NCBI GenBank assembly: GCA_017506865.1
Contig: JAFCMP010000122.1
Span: forward strand, 62,001 to 126,000
DNA: 64,000 nt
Reading direction: 5' to 3'
Origin: Tribonema minus
Taxonomy: Eukaryota; Sar; Xanthophyceae; Tribonematales; Tribonemataceae
Shown here: one piece after another, positions 49,001 through 59,417 of the stretch
Layout: each line of letters starts with the position of its first letter
Position numbering within the stretch: the stretch's first letter is position 1
Position numbers and translations under genes: made by a program
Notes under the pieces: model-generated
Told to the model about the DNA's origin: nothing
Database searches by the model: none
What the model saw: only the letters and a program-made list of their open reading frames with translations

Positions 49001-52000
49001 GACTAGCCTTTTCCACCACATAGACATTGAGGTGAACATTGTGACAGTAGACTGACACAGTCTTTTGCTGCCAGAAGTGATTGTATTGTGGTCTCTCTAC
49101 CGGGCAAGCGTAACTGCCGTGACCGTCATAGGAGTGGATTGCGATTGGCAGCGCACACAAACGGCTGCGCCATGCTGTGCGCGCTGCAATGCGCTGTATT
49201 CAATAGGCGGCGCCGTGTTGAGCCAACCCGCCGTCTCATGAGGGACAGTGTAAACGAGCTGCAGTGACCGTCAGCACCGGCAGTGGCTCTGCAGCAGCGC
49301 TACATACTTCAACATCAGAAAAGAGAGCTCACAGTGATCTGCTGACGGCCAAGGAAAAGCACGCGTTGCTTCTTCAAACCATGGCAACACACACTTGAGA
49401 CTAGCAGCAACAATCTGGGTATCACCTGATGTTCTTATATGTACCGTTGTTGCCGCCATCATGCAGGGGGAGCACAGGTAGGACACCGCGATTGCGCATC
49501 GGGCCAGGCACTCTGCGGACTGCCTCATCACCTGTGCGCACGCTTCAGCCCTATCCCCAGCACTGACGGCAGGTAGTCACAGCCCGACAGCGCGCAGGTC
49601 AGCAGCAGCGCATCCTCTGCTGCTGCGCTGCTGCCACCGCCACCGCCGATGCCGTTGCCGTCGCTGCCGCCGCCGCCGCATTCATCACCGTCGCTGCCGC
49701 TGTTGCCGCCGCTGATGCTGCTGCCGCCGCCGCTGCTGCCGCTTGCGCACCTGCGGAAGTCCAGCTCGTCATTTCTCTCCGTGAAAACTTCGTGGAGCGT
49801 CACCTGCTGCCCCGCGGCGTCCTTGCCGAGCTTGAAGAGCACGCGCGTGCAGCCGAACAGCAGCAGGTCAGAGTCCTGCAGCGGCGGCAGCGGCAGCGGC
49901 AGCAGCGGCGTGAGCCCTACGTGCAAGGTGGTGCGCATGCGTGCACGCAGCCGCGCAGCAGAAGCGCCGGAGTGTGCGCATCAGCAGTGGCGGCAGCGTG
50001 TACAACAGAAGTAACAGTTGCACAAGGTCGATCAAGGTCTCCGGGGCAGCCGTGGGCAGAGTTATCATGGCTACTGGCAATGTGCAGCGGCCTGGAAGCT
50101 CACATTCCCTGTGGTCTACTTAGTGTCGGATAGTCACCGCAACTATGTAGAGTAACACAGAGATTAATAATCTTTGGACTCCACGAAGCACTGCATTGAA
50201 TGCAGCGTCCCGTCTGCCAAATTTCTCGGCTTGGCAGCAATTGAATCTCCAACGCACCTATGGAACTAGGTCTTGGTGGGGATCATGGCAGTGGAGGTGG
50301 CATGTGACGTGCCTACTTCAATGGCGTAATCATGCTGCTGCTGCGCGGACATCACCATCACATCCGCCAAGTCACTGCAGCACAGGTAGCCCAGCTACAA
50401 GCCTACGTCCTCTTGTCATGTGCTGCGGACAACGCGCTTTGTCGAAGGTCGAAAGGTCGGTGGCACATTGTCCATCGTCATGAGCACGACATTCCATCGT
50501 CGTACTTCATATGCTTAAGTAGTCTGCCTCTCTGACCATTGTTACCACGCGACCGATCATCGGCGCAGAGGTATGTCCCATCCGCCACCACACACTCAAC
50601 TGCAGCAGCACAGCAGTGTACCATCATACTTGAACTGCGTAAAAAGCACCATCAACACTCTGACTGCGGTGATCACGAGGTCGATCTGCCGGCTGCGGCA
50701 CAGGTAGGCCTGCTGCGCAGCAAACTACAATCGCGCTTCACTGCATGATCACGCACGCAAGGTCCACATCAACGCGCTCACCTCGGTGATCACGAGGCCG
50801 CTGCGACACAGAAAGCCCAGCTGCGCAGCATACCAAAGTCACACTTCAACCGCATGATCACGCCATTGACGCGCTGATCCCAATTAGAGTTAGGGGTAGA
50901 ATCAGGGTCAGGGTTGCGGCTATGCAGCACGAACAAAGCCCACTTCAGGGCTGACCTCAGCGATCACGAGGTCGATCTGCCCGCTGCGACACATGCAGCC
51001 CAGCTGCGCGTCCGCCTCGTAGAGGTACTTGTGTAGGCCCGCTGCGCAGTCACACTTCGACTGCATAATTACGCCATAAAAGCGCTGATCCCACTGACCA
51101 ACGAACACAAGGTCCACTACGGGGCTGACCTCAGTGATCACGAGGTCGATCTGCCCGCTGCGGCACAGGTAGCCCAGCTGCGCGTCCGCCTCGTAGGGCG
51201 CGACCACGAAGCGCGCGCCGCCGCGGCTGCGCGCCGCCGCGATGAACTGCGCCGCCATCGCCGGCGTCACGTCCACCGCCTTGATGAAGTGCGCGCGCGC
51301 ACCCGCCGTGTCGCCCTGTGGCGCGTGCAGCATGTTGAAGTTGTCTTTTAAAAGTAGGGTATGCCGTCTGTTGTCACTTTCAAGTATGTAGTACCTGCTG
51401 AGCATCTGCGAGGCGTTGTGCTGCTGAAGCATTGGAACGTTACGCTCACATTCATGACACGCACATTCGCTTGCAGCGATGACCACTGCCCTCGCGTTGC
51501 TGTGCGATGGTGATACATCAAGTTACGTCGTGTTCAGTTAAGTATGATGCGTCATGCCGGACTGCCCGCGAATGTGGCATACCAGGCATGCGCCTTATGG
51601 CTGCAAGAGTGACATGCAATGGGCTCTGGCTGAAGCAACCGCAGAAATCTATCAACTAGAGCAAGCGTCACATTAGTAAGCATGCTTGGACGCCCTACTT
51701 CTGATCGCTGTACCAACCAATATGTTTGAGTGGTTACAGCAGTCCCAGCAATATCAAACATCACAGGGTGGCTTTGAGTGTTACATGCAACGGTCCCTTC
51801 TTTTCATGGACCGGAGGGCTTTATCATGTGTCAAAGAAGTATTCAACTATAACAGAAGATGAGATCATTCGTAGTTTGGCAGTATGGGCTGAGTAGCGTG
51901 CCACCTGCTGACCGTTCACGTCTGTTCAATCTCAAGCACCGCTGCTTCATAAAAGCGGTCTGGAACGTGAAGAAGAGTCACAGCGAGGGGACCCTGATTG

Positions 52001-52993
52001 TAGTTGACTTGTACTCTGCGCAGGCGTTTGGTGCTACACGGGGGTTCGGTGCTGTTGAAGCTGCTGCACTCACAAGTGCGTGCCGACCTGAATTGCCCAA
52101 AGCACTGGATGTGCTTTGCGGTGCAACCACTCAACGTGCTGCTTCCAAGCTCATACACTTCAAGAGTACGCACCTACTTTTGCAGATATACTAGGCGGGC
52201 CAGTTCATGCCGATCAGATGTGCCAAAGCGGCATGCGGTGTGAGCATTCAATTTAATCGTTAAGATCAGCACGGCTTGTGCAGCGGGCAATGTGCCTCAC
52301 AGAGCAGCACATAGCAGGTAGAGATTCGGCTGTACTTGAGGCAGTGCCCATAATCGATGTGTCGCAGTTCTTATCAAACTGCTGACTTGCGACAGTCATT
52401 GGATCCTCTGTGTACCTTACAGCCTCGCATACAACAGCCAGTCATGCAGTGACAAAGGCATTGTGCAGCGAGAGTACTGGGCTCCTCGGTGACTTCAGAT
52501 GCGCGCCTGTCAGCAAAATGCTGTCACTTTGTATAACACATAACTCAGCGACTATCTGGGGATTTATTGACCTTCTAGCAGAACAGCTTTGGTAAAATAG
52601 GAGTACACTGATGGTCAGTGTCCATACTTGATGAACTTCAGTTTTACATACTTTGATCAGACCCACCTCTCTCAGGCACTGCTCCGCGCGCTTCCTGCTC
52701 TCCTCCCTCTTCTCCGCTCTCTCCTTCTCCTTCCCCCCCTTCGCAGGCAAGTAGTCTCCATCGAACACCAGGTACGGCTTGAGCCCAAAGTGCAGCAGCA
52801 TGTCGAGGCGGCTCAGCGCAAACTTAATGTGTTTTTCCGTGGGCACACCTGTGCACAGCTCCTCGGGGCAGGTGTACACGGCCTTGTGCAGCCAGCAGTA
52901 CGTGTCCACCCCCACCCTCAGCCCCGACAGCTCCTTCAGGTGCACGTCGCGGGTGACAGGCCGCAGCGCTGGCAGCAGCCCGGTGATGCCCAT
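45652..52993 (-). CDS. EXO1: exonuclease 1 (FEN1/XPG family)
   Basis: Six exons with agreeing phases: 52667-52993, 51130-51315, 49532-49875, 48757-48880, 47546-47944 and 45652 to about 46872, roughly 866 residues. N-terminal 'MGITGLLPAL', 'GVDTYCWLHK' (D30), 'LVFDG' (D78), 'VAPYEADAQLGYL' (E151, D153), 'EDSDLL' (D172, D174) and 'LSGCDYLPS' supply the acidic metal ligands of this 5'-3' exonuclease. A ~45-residue Ser/Gly insertion sits before 'LSGCDYL'. Exon 5 ends with 'GQRTINKFF', a good PCNA-binding PIP box. The Gly/Ala-rich last exon contains 'SKFF', like the MLH1-interacting motif of yeast Exo1. The exon 6 start is uncertain (46872 or 46806). Role: mismatch-repair excision and end resection. 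Divergent with RAD51. Confidence 0.93.
47931..48405 (-). repeat. tandem copies of the EXO1 exon 5 acceptor region
   Basis: In the gene's direction, units ending at 48405-48355, 48290-48215, 48120-48050 and the true junction at 47944 share CCCCGTCCC, (G/A)TTGCAG or GCTGCAG, then CGCGTCTTC. Between them recur AGACGTTCACAC and CTGCATGCGGCTCATGCC-like sequences. Only the copy at 47944 opens into the full exon. Confidence 0.8.
50340..51190 (-). repeat. tandem copies of the EXO1 exon 2 donor region
   Basis: The exon 2 end (CAGCTGGGC..CTG...GGGCAGATCGACCTCGTGATC) at 51130-51190 recurs inside intron 2 at about 50955-51030, 50785-50830, 50665-50715 and, badly decayed, 50370-50395. The first copy still reads 'YEADAQLGCMCRSGQIDLVI' followed by GAG|GTCAGCCC. 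Decay increases with distance from the true junction. Confidence 0.8.
50886..50917. repeat. degenerate telomere-like tract inside EXO1 intron 2
   Basis: TTAGGG-like units (AGAGTTAGGGGTAGAATCAG, then GGTCAGGGTTG) lie between two of the duplicated exon 2 donor units. Confidence 0.55.
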
Positions 52994-53272
52994 GGCGACA
53001 GGTGTGTGCTTGCGTGGTCGTCTGCAGCTGCCAGCAGTAAGGCGTAATGTCACCGAGAATCGTCATTCAGCCTTATCATAGCTATCATAGGCTCTGCACT
53101 GTACAGCCTGTGCACAAGGCAGTGCTCGCTTCTTCAGCTCCGGAATCTCCAACGGTCAGCAAAAAGTGATTCGCGCCAAAACATCTGCCACACACGACAC
53201 GCTCGCGAGGCTCCAGGAGCTGGTGGAGTGTGAGACTGCTGGCGTTGCTGGAGCCTCTGAGCTGGAAGAAAC
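52994..53272. promoter_or_regulatory. divergent promoter, EXO1 / RAD51
   Basis: 279 bp between the start codons. It contains an E2F-type site (53170-53181). No TATA box is clear. The spacing implies one shared promoter for the two genes. Confidence 0.65.
53170..53181. promoter_or_regulatory. E2F/DP-type binding site in the EXO1/RAD51 promoter
   Basis: TTCGCGCCAAAA on the plus strand (TTTTGGCGCGAA on the minus strand) fits the E2F consensus TTTSSCGC. It lies 177 bp from the EXO1 ATG and about 92 bp from the RAD51 ATG. E2F control of S-phase repair genes is known from plants and animals; use here is inferred. Confidence 0.6.
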
Positions 53273-56200
53273 ATGGCAGCCATGCAGCAGCAGCAGCCTG
53301 AGCACATGATGGAAGCGGAGGGCAACGCCATGGCCCCGGAGGGAGAGGTGAGCGTTGGAGCTTTTTGGTGCGCTGGAAGGCCCATGTGCCAGCAAGCTTG
53401 CCGGACTTGGATCGTTGGCTTCTGCTTGTCCATGTTGTACTGGCCAATGTCTTATTGTGGTGCTTCAACGTCGCATGCCGTGCGGATCTCTCCGCTGCAA
53501 GCTCTGGCCTGGCTGACCTCGCATGTGTCTCACCTTCACGAAACAGGTGTCGGCATGCTTTCACCACATCACGACCCTTGAGAGCCATGGAGTTAACAAG
53601 ACGGATATTGCGCGGCTGGCGGACTCTGGCTTGTGCACGGTGGAGGCGGTGAGTGCTTGACAGTGTGTTTTGGCGCGAGGATATCTTGGCGCTCATGGGC
53701 GTGGAAAGTCGTGTTGTTGTGGCTGCAGTTGCTTAACAGGTACGCCAGTTATGGTGCCCTCGTGCTTGCTTCCTGCTCACTCTCGAAGCAATGTCACAGC
53801 AGGCTGTCAGCACCTTGAGCTGACGTGCATGTTTCTGAGCTCATTGCACAGAGGTGCTTGCGTTCCACCCTCGAACATTCCGAGCACCAAAAAACGCGTT
53901 CACTTTCTGCATCAGTGCCTCCACTCGCCGCATTGACTCAATGCTGCGTCTATTGCTCCTCCCCCCACCCCCCATTCCCCCACCCACCAGGTCGCGCACG
54001 CGACGATGCGCAGGCTGACGGAGGTCAAGGGCATCAGCGAGCAGCGCGCGATAAAGCTCAAGGAGATCGCCTACAAGCTTGTGCCCATCGGGTTCACGAC
54101 TGCAAACCAGCACCTGCAGCAGCGCCAGGACCTCATTACCCTCACCACGGGGTCTAAGGAGCTGGACAAGCTGCTGGCGGGCGGCATCGAGACAGGCTCG
54201 CTGACCGAGGTTAGGGTTAGGGTTATGGTTATGAATGCGTACTCTTGCGGCTGTCTGTTCTGTCTTTGGGGGCTCAATGATTGAAGCTACGGCTGGGAGT
54301 AGGGTGCTCTCATCACCATTTGAGCTCCGTTTTGCTGACTGAGGCAAGGGTTCAAGTCAGGGTACTTTCGTGCTCGTCTGTCCTCTGCTTGAGGGGTCAC
54401 TGACTGAAGCTTGATTCAATTGCTGAACAGTAAACACGCAGCTTTTTTGACCAGCTGCATCGGCGTCACCTCCTCACGCACGCCGCGCGCACGCCCCGCG
54501 CGCCGCAGGTCTTTGGCGAGTTCAGGACGGGCAAGACGCAGCTGTGCCATACGCTGTGCGTGACGTGCCAGCTGCCGCTGGACCTCGGCGGCGGCGAGGG
54601 CAAGGCCATGTACATTGACACAGAGAGCACGTTCCGCCCGCAGCGCCTCGCCGCGATCGCGCAGCGCTACGGCCTCAACGCGGACGATGTGCTGGAGAAC
54701 GTCGCGTACGCGCGCGCGCACAACAGGTGAGGCACTGCCGTTTTTGCCTATTTTCCTGGTAGACTGGTAGATACTTCGAAGGTTTATTGTTAGTAGCCTT
54801 GGTACTATTTTTTGACAGCATTCCATGTCATTATGATTAATTGGTGGACGGCATGCGCGCCAGTGTCAGCGCTTGCAGGTGTCTATCAGGGCAAGGACTT
54901 GCGCCGCTCTGATTCAGAGTCGAGGGCGTAGCTACGCTCAGCAGCGAAGGGTCGGTTTTGATGATGTGTTGGATTGCCGCGTGAATGCATGCACGCGCGC
55001 CCAGAGGAGCTGTGTATCGTTTAGTGGCTACTGTCGGCGTGCGCGCGCGCTAACATCAGCCTTGCATGCGCTGTCAGTTACACATGAAAGTGCATGTCGT
55101 CCGTGCAAGACCCCATGTTGTCCTGGGCAGGGCACTGCACTGCCACGCACTGTGGGCTCGCTTGACGTTGATGATGCGCTATAGGGCGCGGCTCTGCGCA
55201 TGCGCGCATGTTTGGCATCACAAAACTCATTTTTTGTGTTTTTGCCGTGCTGATTGTGCATTTGCCTCAGTGAGCAGCAGATGGACCTGCTGAAGATGGC
55301 ATCGGCAATGATGGCAGAGGACAGGTGTGTTGGTACATATTTGTCATTGATTGTTTTGCCGTTTGATTGTGAACGTACGCATCAAGGCCTAGACGTTGGC
55401 ATAGGTTGGTGACAAGCGCGCATGTTCACAGAACTGCTATCGTGAATGTTGACCAATGTGCGCTAGCATTCGCAGTGAGATTGTGCACTGGTGCTACAAG
55501 TAGCTGCGCCGACACGCGTATGCCTCATTCGGCACTGGTTGGAGGGACAGGCACAAACACGTGCTGTATTGCCTGCATGACCGTTGACGGCACACAGACA
55601 AGCCTGAAGCAATTGGATCAGGTGCATGCCAATACGCTCATTCTACCTCAGAGTGTAGTGGTGACTTGTCTGCATAGGACCGCACTGTCAGTCGCCATTA
55701 CTCAAACATTGGGCTTGGTATGTACCGTATGTACATGATGACAGGTTCCGGAGTGTAGTGGTAGAAAGTCTCCATACAACCGCATCAGCGGTCACCTACA
55801 AGCGCATTGGCGGTTGCCATTATCAACGAGCCGAGCAATTTGGCAATTGAATTTGCACATGATGACAGGTATGCGCTGCTGGTGGTGGACTCCGCGACGG
55901 CGCTGTTCCGCACGGACTACAGCGGGCGCGGCGAGCTGTCGGAGCGCCAGATGCAGCTTGCGCAGTTCCTGCGCCAGCTCACGCGTATGGCGGAGGAGTT
56001 TGGCGTGGCTGTTGTCATCACCAACCAGGTACGCATGACTTGAAGGCAGCTGCTATGTTGTCTACTACTTCATCGCCATTTGCAATGCTCTTGGCGTGGC
56101 TGTTGTCATCACCAACCAGGTCAGGGTGAGGGTTGAGGTTAGGGTTAGGGTTCAGCTTAGGGCATGACTTGAGGCGACTGCTACTTCATCACCGTTTGCA

Positions 56201-56697
56201 AAGCTTCATGGTGGGGGTTGTGCTGTCGTTGACTTCCATGACCATCATGTTCAGTCGACTTTCATCGTCATCACTCATACTTCGCTGAATGCGGTGGAGA
56301 TGAAATAGCGAAAGCTTATGGTCATTTGCAGACGTGTACGTGTAGCACGCCTCATTGTACCACATGCCACCAGCGTCCACATCTGCAGCTTTCCACTTCG
56401 CCGCAGCTGTGGCAAACTTCAAGGTTGTGCATATCTAAACCTCCCCCCCCCCCACCCCACCCCACCCCCACCCGCCCCCCTCAGGTCGTCGCCAACCCGG
56501 ACGGCATGTCGTTCGCCAAGGACGCGACCAAGCCCATCGGCGGCAACATCATGGCGCACGCGAGCACGACGCGCCTGCGCCTGCGCAAGGGGCGCGCCGA
56601 GAACCGCGTGTGCCAGGTCTTTGACTCGCCGACGCTGCCCGAGAGCGAGGCGCAGTTCTCGCTGAGCGACTCCGGCATACAGGACCCCACCGACTGA
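53273..56697 (+). CDS. RAD51: RAD51 recombinase
   Basis: Seven exons with agreeing phases: 53273-53347, 53547-53648, 53991-54209, 54509-54726, 55271-55324, 55869-56028 and 56485-56697, giving 346 residues. The N-terminal HhH domain reads '[19 protein letters not shown]'; then '[20 protein letters not shown]' and '[20 protein letters not shown]'; Walker A 'GEFRTGKT' (135-142); '[19 protein letters not shown]'; Walker B 'LLVVD' (226-230); '[14 protein letters not shown]'; L2 region '[16 protein letters not shown]'; and '[20 protein letters not shown]'. This is a true RAD51 rather than DMC1 by overall similarity, though I cannot exclude DMC1 without an alignment. It forms filaments on ssDNA for strand exchange. 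The exon 3 donor is the first GTTAGG of a telomere-like tract, and the exon 6 end is duplicated in intron 6. Confidence 0.95.
54208..54232 (+). repeat. telomere-like tract forming the RAD51 exon 3 splice donor
   Basis: Exon 3 ends GAG at 54209 and the next bases are GTTAGGGTTAGGGTTATGG. The only GT that keeps the conserved 'TGSLTE|VFGEF' junction and the phase is the first GT of this tract. Confidence 0.8.
56003..56215 (+). repeat. duplicated RAD51 exon 6 end with intron start and telomere-like tract
   Basis: GGCGTGGCTGTTGTCATCAC plus CAACCAG|GT occurs at 56002-56030 (true junction) and at 56094-56121. Both are followed by GCATGACTTGA.GGC..CTGCT and TTCATC.CC.TTTGCAA. The second copy has an insertion of TTAGGG-type units (about 56120-56160) between the GT and GCATGACTTG. 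Either GT could serve as a donor; using the second would insert intron sequence and is unlikely to be productive. Confidence 0.85.
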
Positions 56698-56781
56698 GCC
56701 GCGCTGTTGCGAGCTGTGGAGCGCTGTGCATCAGTGGAAGGGCGCAGCGATGGTGCAAGGCGGCGGAGGCGCGCTGCGCGA

Positions 56782-56840
56782 GGGGGGGGGGGGGGGGGGA
56801 CATCCTGCAGGGGGTGGGGGAGGGGGGGGAGGGGGGTGGA
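56782..56840. repeat. G-rich tract after RAD51
   Basis: A run of 18 G followed within 20 bp by several further G-runs; a likely G-quadruplex former 85 bp downstream of the RAD51 stop codon. Confidence 0.8.
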
Positions 56841-58745
56841 GGGCTGAGGAGCTCTGATGCGCGCATCAAGAGGATGCAGCTCGTGGCGCTCCACCCACTG
56901 TTCCCATTGTGCCGCTCCATCACGGGGTCTTAAGGAGCTGCACGGCGGGGCGATGAAGGGGGAACAGATGGGCTTTTGTGCACCCAGTGTGGTGGCGGAT
57001 TGTGCGGGAAAAGGTAGTGTCATCACACGGCCCATGGGGGGTGAGGCTTGAAGTGCTGACTTGATGGGGATGTGCGCATCACCGCCGCGCCGGCGTCGTT
57101 GCAGCGCAGACGACGTGACGGTGCAGGTGCAGCGACCGCACACGCGCGCGACAGCAGCGGCGCGCATACACCACGGCTGAGGGGTCGCTAATCCCAGCTA
57201 TGCACGCTCGCACACATCACCACTGTCATGCGCAGGACACATCCGGTCAGCAGAAGTGACGTAGCGTGCGCGTGCTACACACGTGCCCTTGCGGACGCTG
57301 CTGCGCGTGTAGGAGCAAGCATCACTGTTTCGAGGCAGACCAACGTTGGATCTGCTGTGGTGAGCATGATGCAGCAGGGGGGCTTTGTAGGCGCGTCAGG
57401 CAAATGGACAAGTAAAGACCGGTGGTAATGCTCAGAGGCCGTGTATCTGGGGAGGGAGGGAGATCTTAGCGCGGCGGCGTCAAGTCTAGGCAGGTTTGGT
57501 GGCTCCTTGTATGATGTACATTCATTTTTAAATCACCGCAACAACCTCTCATCCAAGAAGCATCGAGCCCTGATTCTGTGGGCGTCATCTCTGTCACCGG
57601 CCATTCCTGTGCTTGATCCGTGTGCACCCAGTCTTGCCTAAGCGATTATCTCTTTATGGAGTGTCATTGATCAGAGGCTTGTGTCAAGAGGAAGGCATCA
57701 GATGCTCAGCGTATGGGATACCTTCAAGGTTTGACATGGCATGTACTACTAGCTTGGCTTGTTCCCCCCCCTCCTCCCCCCCCTGCCGACTGGAGGCAGA
57801 AGCTTTCTTGTGATGCAATAGGTGTGTGCCTGTAATCTATCAACTCAGTGTTGACCGCAGCAAGTGCAATGGTTGTACCAATAATGCTCACACAACGCCA
57901 GCAGAGCAGTGTCGGCAACTCAGCTTTTCACTTTGATACTGTTGCTGGTGGCTTTGCGCAATCTCAAGACAGTCCTTGCAGTCACATCAGCTTTGACTTG
58001 AAATGATAGAAAACTGTTGTGTGCAGGGAAGCAGCCTGCGGCGGTTGAGCTCTCCATCTCTTCATTACTGACAGACACGAATCGCACCCAATCAGAAACA
58101 GTGGGACCAGACAATGTGGCAGATGAAGGCGGGTAATAGTTTAGGCGCTTGTAAAAGGCACAGCTGCTGCTACAAGAAGCGACCATCATGGTGATAGGTG
58201 GCACAATGTACAGAGGGTGTGGATATCCCAAGTAACACTATGGATCTGTACCATAATGGACGTGACAAAGGATGATGCGGTCAGAATGCCATGCACTTAC
58301 TGGTACACGCAGCGGAAAATGGCAGTGCACTGGTGAAGTTGATGACAGTTGGGACTGTGACATTGTCTGCGCTTGACCACGGCGGTAGTGCCCTCTTGAT
58401 TCTCTGCGCCAATCATGTCAACCTTATATTCCTGCTGGAGAGAGCGATGCATCCAACATTCATCCCCTTGCAGCCTCATGATTGCGGTCCATGATTGGAC
58501 AGCTCGTCAACTTACATGGGTAACTAAAGATGATCTTGCACCAGCGCACTGTGCACCAGATGACCATGTAGCATTACATTCAATTCAAACATCATGCTGC
58601 CATCACCACAAATGTTTTGCAAAACACAGGCCAGATTGTGCGGTAGACCTTCACTCGCTCACAGCCCACAAACAGGGTCAAACATATCATGTTACAACCA
58701 GACCAGGACCGACCACCAGTGCTGTGCCCCGCCAGCGCAACCGCT

Positions 58746-58808
58746 ATCACCGCCACCGCTGCAACACCACTACCTGCACAGTGATCACCGCCACCGCTGC
58801 AACACCAC
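58746..58808. repeat. short direct repeat
   Basis: Two copies of a 25-bp unit beginning ATCACCGCCACCGCTGCAAC, 38 bp apart start to start. Confidence 0.8.
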
Positions 58809-59417
58809 CACCTCACCACTCCGCGTGCCGGGACTGCATTGTGCACTGCATCTGCCAAGTCCTTGCTTTCACGTCGCTACCAAGGCCATGATGTATATGC
58901 GCATGCCTCCTACCTAACTGGCGTTTGACCCTCTGCAGCCGCCTGAGCTAACAGAAAATCACCAAGTTGTGCAGAGAACATCCCTCTGCAGTAGTTTCGC
59001 AGTTGCGCTGGTCTATGAGCATTGTTGACTCAGGCAGCTGACTCAAGCCAAACCGGTCTGCTTCAGGCTACTTGCGAATCTTGAGTAGCGCAAAAGAAAC
59101 GTGTACTCGCGTGCTGGGACGTGGGTTTCCACATCAACATCTTGTGGCTGCTCAGAAGTGTCACCACCGTCGCGGGGCGATACCTGCGGTGCCGCGGCCT
59201 CGTCTGCTCCCAAAGGGCGTCACACGGTTTAATCAAGTTCTGCAAACTCCAAGTTGTTCTTTTTGTGGATCTCCGCAGCGTAACAAAGCAATGTACTGTC
59301 ACTCCTGTTCTGAAAACTTCAACTGGATGGAACTTCAACAATGTGCTCAACCCCCATGCGGTCCAGGACATAATATACAACTTCAACGTTGCACTTTGTG
59401 AGAACTCAACTAATGAC

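Larger units (their letters stand above)
56698..59417. other. intergenic region between RAD51 and BTB copy E
   Basis: No gene supported. It starts with G-rich tracts (56782-56799 and on to about 56840) just after the RAD51 stop. A 25-bp unit (ATCACCGCCACCGCTGCAAC and on) is repeated at 58746-58770 and 58784-58808. AACTTCAAC motifs occur near 59314, 59330 and 59379, just upstream of copy E. A minus-strand ORF at 57920-58231 has no recognised domain. Confidence 0.45.

Noticed and set aside
53085..53696. 203-codon minus-strand ORF opposite RAD51 exons 1-2
   Set aside because: The plus strand has clear RAD51 exons with splice sites; the minus frame has no domain.
57920..58231. 103-codon minus-strand ORF between RAD51 and BTB copy E
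   Set aside because: The protein looks less biased than most chance ORFs here, but nothing in it or around it supports a gene.
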